Under the pieces are notes generated by a model that was not told where the DNA came from, made no database searches, and worked only from the letters and a program-made list of their open reading frames with translations. A DNA stretch of 6,956 nucleotides from Stomatobaculum longum (lineage in GTDB: Bacteria > Bacillota > Clostridia > Lachnospirales > Lachnospiraceae). The translations under genes were made by a program, and so were the position numbers. This document shows positions 5,157 to 6,956 of this stretch, in pieces (positions within the stretch are counted from its first letter, which is position 1; each line of letters starts with the position of its first letter). The DNA lies in contig CAJPKN010000084.1 of NCBI GenBank assembly GCA_905370385.1, positions 1-6,956 on the forward strand, written 5' to 3'.

Positions 5157-5280
5157 ACTTCCAGAGCTTGTCGATGATTAGTAGAATGAGCCCTGTGAGG
5201 AACCCGACAACTGCCTGCGCTGTCAAATCAGTCCAGTTGATCGGGCTCTTTTTATTTCCGTCCTTCAGTCTTTCCGCGCC
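5155..5280 (-). pseudogene. Small membrane protein lacking a start codon (mobile-element remnant)
   Basis: The minus-strand frame ending TAA at 5155-5157 encodes LKDGNKKSPINWTDLTAQAV then VGFLTGLILLIIDKLWK. This is a basic head, an amphipathic INW segment, one hydrophobic helix and a Lys end, much like small membrane proteins found in phages and conjugative elements of Firmicutes. No ATG, GTG or usable TTG precedes the homologous-looking part before an in-frame stop just upstream of 5280, so the 5' end appears lost. A CTG at 5266-5268 is the only in-frame near-start and has no proper ribosome binding site. A terminator hairpin directly follows the stop. The break coincides with the truncated end of the plus-strand antitoxin-like remnant. 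Confidence 0.45.
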
Positions 5281-5411
5281 TTATCAAGCGCAACGAGGCC
5301 CACCTGCGCCGCGGTATCGCTGCCCTAAATGCAGGGGAGGGCAAAGAGCACGAAGTGTTAGCGGATGAGGACAACGCCGCTACTCCGAATGAAGACCGCC
5401 CCCGGCGGTAA
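5280..5411 (+). pseudogene. C-terminal remnant of an antitoxin-like protein (Phd/YefM-like pattern)
   Basis: An open frame ending TAA at 5409-5411 reads LIKRNEAHLRRGIAALNAGE then GKEHEVLADEDNAATPNEDR. The RNxxHLxxGIxxLNAGxGKxHE pattern resembles C-termini of Phd/YefM-type or related antitoxins from memory; no search was possible. No start codon or N-terminal DNA-binding part is present: upstream of about 5278 the frame continues into unrelated-looking sequence that is antisense to the small membrane ORF. The stop overlaps TAAGGAGG, which is the ribosome binding site of the peptidase E gene, so this frame once preceded that gene in an operon. No partner toxin is visible. Coding status is inferred from residue pattern alone. 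Confidence 0.35.
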
Positions 5412-5423
5412 GGAGGATTTAAA

Positions 5424-6059
5424 ATGGAACTGCTGCTTGTATCCTATCTTGCCGGAACAAAAACAATCACGGCGAACTATCTTTCCAAACTGTCTTCCAA
5501 GACAATTACGTTTATTCCCACAGCCGGAAATGTGGAGCCGTATACCGGTTTTATTGACGAGGGCATTGCGATGTTGGAGGACTTAGGCTATCAGCTGCAA
5601 ATGCTCGATATTGCCAAGGTCGAAGAACCTGTGCTGATACAGGAACTGGAGAGCGCAGCCTGTGTCTGCATCTCCGGCGGCAATACCTTTTATCTTTTGC
5701 AGGAGTTAAAAAAGAAGCATCTCACAGAGCTTCTCGCGCGCCGCATCTGGGAGGGCATGTTCTATATCGGCGAATCCGCAGGCGCAATCATCGCCGCACC
5801 CGATATTGAATACAATCAAATTATGGACGACAAAACCCTTGCGCCCGATCTCACGGATTATTCGGCCCTCAATGTATTTGACCACTCCGTTCTTCCGCAT
5901 TTGGGAGAATTTCCCTTCGAGACAAGCTCCCGTGAAACCCTGGAACACTACCGAAATTCATTGAAGCTGATTCCGCTCAACAATCACGAGGCAGTCTTGG
6001 TGAACGATCGGGGGTATACCGTACTGTGCGAAACAAGCCCTGAAGGGAGCTCTCTATGA
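5424..6059 (+). CDS. Peptidase E family protein (S51, class I glutamine amidotransferase-like fold)
   Basis: The protein has 211 residues, close to the usual family length. Peptidase E of Salmonella is a cytosolic serine dipeptidase acting on N-terminal aspartate. Visible features are the N-terminal FIPTAGNVEPY, the loop SGGNTFYLLQELK (84-96), and the nucleophile elbow GESAGAIIAAPDIEY with Ser118. A His159 in VLPHLGEFPFE is a candidate for the triad. AGGAGG lies 6 nt before the ATG and overlaps the stop of the antitoxin-like remnant. The 3' end overlaps the start of an acetyltransferase remnant by ATGA. Firmicute members often lack tested activity, so Asp-X dipeptidase is likely but not certain. 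Confidence 0.88.
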   Translation: MELLLVSYLAGTKTITANYLSKLSSKTITFIPTAGNVEPYTGFIDEGIAMLEDLGYQLQMLDIAKVEEPVLIQELESAACVCISGGNTFYLLQELKKKHLTELLARRIWEGMFYIGESAGAIIAAPDIEYNQIMDDKTLAPDLTDYSALNVFDHSVLPHLGEFPFETSSRETLEHYRNSLKLIPLNNHEAVLVNDRGYTVLCETSPEGSSL

Positions 6060-6175
6060 CGCCGTTAGAACGCATGCAATCTATGCAGCCCTATCACAAC
6101 AGCTACGAAGGCACACCTGCTCATCTACAGAACAAGGCGAAACAGCTTTGCTGAGAATACAATCAGACCTCGCCC
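6056..6175 (+). pseudogene. N-terminal remnant of maltose/galactoside O-acetyltransferase
   Basis: The ATG overlaps the peptidase E stop (ATGA) and has AAGGGAG at a good distance. The frame gives MTPLERMQSMQPYHN, later AHLQNKAKQLC, then TGA at 6152-6154. Reading past the stop continues EYNQTSP to about 6175. This matches the N-terminal Mac domain of maltose O-acetyltransferases (pattern MTExEKMxxGxxY ... ARxLCxEYNQTxP). The left-handed beta-helix acetyltransferase domain is entirely absent, because a terminator follows directly. The gene is therefore broken by both a nonsense codon and a 3' deletion. A 32-residue peptide could still be translated. Confidence 0.65.
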
Positions 6176-6185
6176 CGGGCGTGTG

Positions 6186-6232
6186 AAAAGTCCCCTTCTT
6201 ACCAACGGCATCCGGTAAAAAGGGGACTTTTT
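6186..6232. terminator. Strong bidirectional intrinsic terminator
   Basis: AAAAGTCCCCTT (6186-6197) pairs with AAGGGGACTTTT (6220-6231), and after one mismatch TTACC pairs with GGTAA around a 10-nt loop. T-runs occur on the 3' side for both strands. It ends the plus-strand peptidase E transcript and the convergent minus-strand brnTA transcript, whose last stop is at 6245. Confidence 0.92.
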
Positions 6233-6244
6233 AAGCACGATTCT

Positions 6245-6553
6245 TTACAGATTGTGGCGAATCGTCTCAGGGCTATCCAGCGCTTCTTCCAGTATACGAC
6301 TTAGAACAGATGTGTAGCCTTTGCCAAGCATCTTTGCCTTTTTTAGTGCTTCCGGAGAAAGCCTAAGGGTGACAGTCTGTTTGCACCGCTCTTTCCGCTT
6401 CTGTTCCGCCACACGCCGAAAACACGACAGTTCTTCCGCAGTTAGCTCCCGACACGTTTCATCCGGCGTCAACGGCCGCTCTTCTAGTGCTTTCAACATA
6501 TCCTTCTGCTTTTTGGTCAGAGGTTTCTTTATGTCAATCTCTCTTTGAATCAT
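6245..6553 (-). CDS. brnA: BrnA-type antitoxin
   Basis: BrnA binds and neutralises the BrnT ribonuclease toxin and, with it, represses the operon. The 102-residue protein has a charged N-terminal half with the family-like CRELTAEELSCFRRVAEQ (about 34-51). A C-terminal ribbon-helix-helix follows, with the strand QTVTLRLS (59-66) and then PEALKKAKMLGKGYTSVLSR into ILEEAL. The start at 6551-6553 is preferred because AAAGGAG lies 8 nt before it. An in-frame ATG at 6574 would add seven residues but has only a weak site. It overlaps brnT by 20 nt, in the usual toxin-first order. No truncation is seen. Confidence 0.88.
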   Translation of the reverse strand: MIQREIDIKKPLTKKQKDMLKALEERPLTPDETCRELTAEELSCFRRVAEQKRKERCKQTVTLRLSPEALKKAKMLGKGYTSVLSRILEEALDSPETIRHNL

Positions 6554-6818
6554 GGTAGGCTCTCCTTTCTTCATTTGTCGCTTTTCTTGCCGATATCAAC
6601 CGGATGACTTCGAGCCGTTCTGTGTATACAACCATAACAACCACGGCAGTTCCACCTATTTCTCCTATCGTGATATAGCGGTCTTCCTGTTCTGAATGTC
6701 GTTCGTCAAACCACTCCAAGCGGTTGACATCATTAAAGATGAGCGCGGCGGTACTGAAATCAAGCCCATGCTTCACAATGTTTCTCTTTTCTTTGCTTTC
6801 GTCCCATTCAAAAAGCAT
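6534..6818 (-). CDS. brnT: BrnT-type ribonuclease toxin
   Basis: BrnT is a RelE-fold RNase that inhibits translation when released from BrnA. The 94-residue protein carries the family landmarks: MLFEWDESKEKRNIVKHGLD at the N-terminus, FSTAALIFND (21-30), RYITIGEIGG (47-56), and the C-terminal RLISARKATNEERRAY (73-88). It is full length with an intact ARKA..ER.AY end. GGAGG precedes the ATG at 6816-6818. The promoter and a palindromic probable operator lie just upstream. It appears complete and probably functional. The pair sits near mobile-element debris, as many toxin-antitoxin systems do. Confidence 0.93.
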   Translation of the reverse strand: MLFEWDESKEKRNIVKHGLDFSTAALIFNDVNRLEWFDERHSEQEDRYITIGEIGGTAVVVMVVYTERLEVIRLISARKATNEERRAYHDSKRD

Positions 6819-6838
6819 GGATTTCCTCCGTTTTCTAT

Positions 6839-6867
6839 ATTATGTCAAAATGTAACACATTTTGCAA
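6839..6867 (-). promoter_or_regulatory. brnTA promoter with palindromic probable operator
   Basis: On the minus strand TTGCAA (6862-6867) and CATAAT (6839-6844) are 17 nt apart. Between and partly over them is a perfect inverted repeat, CAAAATGT (6846-6853), 3-nt centre, ACATTTTG (6857-6864). A repressor there would block polymerase. This fits the known autoregulation of brnTA by BrnA or the BrnTA complex, though the site itself is inferred. A second TTGACA (6898-6903) with TATCAT (6877-6882) has only a 15-nt spacer and is weaker. Confidence 0.7.
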
Positions 6868-6933
6868 TACAGGCTAATGATACAGCAAAATTCAGCTTGT
6901 CAACACCACAGAACGAATCGGAGGGCCGTAATC

Positions 6934-6956
6934 GTGTCTCACACCTATCATACTTC
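6934..6956 (+). CDS. Start of an unidentified plus-strand gene (cut by window edge)
   Basis: A GTG start (6934-6936) preceded by GGAGGG (6920-6925) opens a frame reading VSHTYHT before the window ends. The site spacing is good and the gene would be divergent from brnTA. An N-terminus of the type (M/V)SxTYHT is reminiscent of IS200-type or REP-associated Y1 transposases, but seven residues cannot establish that. Confidence 0.35.

Noticed and set aside
5265..5324. Minus-strand short frame SDTAAQVGLVALDKARKD before the small membrane ORF
   Set aside because: It could be the end of an upstream gene, but it is codon-aligned antisense to the antitoxin-like frame, which gives the better protein pattern.
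5168..5368. Plus-strand 66-codon frame
   Set aside because: It is antisense to the small membrane ORF and crosses the proposed junction. The residue pattern looks random, whereas the neighbouring plus frame ending at 5411 looks protein-like.
4837..6956. A second copy of the tmRNA 3' end marking the other edge of an integrated element
   Set aside because: I looked for the T-arm and acceptor sequence (GGTTCGACTCCCGTC, CATCTCCATC) downstream and saw no convincing copy in this window.

Overview
The window comes from a low-GC-lineage Gram-positive bacterium of the class Clostridia, probably a Lachnospiraceae-like anaerobe. The basis is the fabH-acpP-fabK gene order with FabK as the enoyl reductase, a tmRNA tag ending LAYAA, the DUF3290/DUF421 pair, strong AGGAGG-type ribosome binding sites and Firmicutes-like protein sequences. 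Genus cannot be decided from the sequence alone.

Positions 1-3140, minus strand: a metabolic gene cluster transcribed right to left. A sigma-A-type promoter (about 3112-3140) precedes a malic enzyme (1886-3058). It is followed by a 55-residue Cys-rich protein (1643-1810), fabH (686-1633), acpP (356-589) and the start of fabK (cut by the window edge at position 1). The last four genes are type II fatty-acid synthesis or tightly linked to it: the small gene lies 9 nt before fabH, and acpP/fabK overlap by ATGA. I see no terminator between the malic enzyme and the fab genes, so malate-derived NAD(P)H and pyruvate may be co-expressed with lipid synthesis. A TTGACA box and an inverted repeat before acpP suggest an extra internal control point.

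Positions 3141-4834, plus strand: an inverted repeat, a promoter whose -10 region is duplicated in a 19-bp tandem repeat, a DUF3290 membrane protein (3338-3781) and a YetF-family DUF421 protein (3806-4450). Next come a textbook promoter and the tmRNA gene ssrA (4494-4834) with its terminator. The tmRNA end is unusual because TCA, not CCA, follows the discriminator base.

Positions 4890-5423: about 530 nt without an intact conventional gene. It looks like debris of an element next to ssrA, a common integration target. It holds two imperfect 21-bp repeats, a 34-residue single-helix membrane ORF, a start-less second small membrane ORF, and the C-terminal end of an antitoxin-like protein on the other strand. 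The last two truncated ends meet at about 5265-5285, which looks like a deletion or recombination scar.

Positions 5424-6232: a peptidase E (S51) family gene, overlapped by the N-terminal remnant of a maltose/galactoside O-acetyltransferase gene, then a strong bidirectional terminator.

Positions 6233-6956: a complete BrnT/BrnA toxin-antitoxin operon on the minus strand, with a palindromic probable operator between its -35 and -10 boxes. The first codons of a divergent plus-strand gene lie at the right edge. I found no convincing undescribed multi-gene system. The points most worth a second look are the small Cys-rich protein in the fab cluster, the ssrA-adjacent debris and the brnTA operator.
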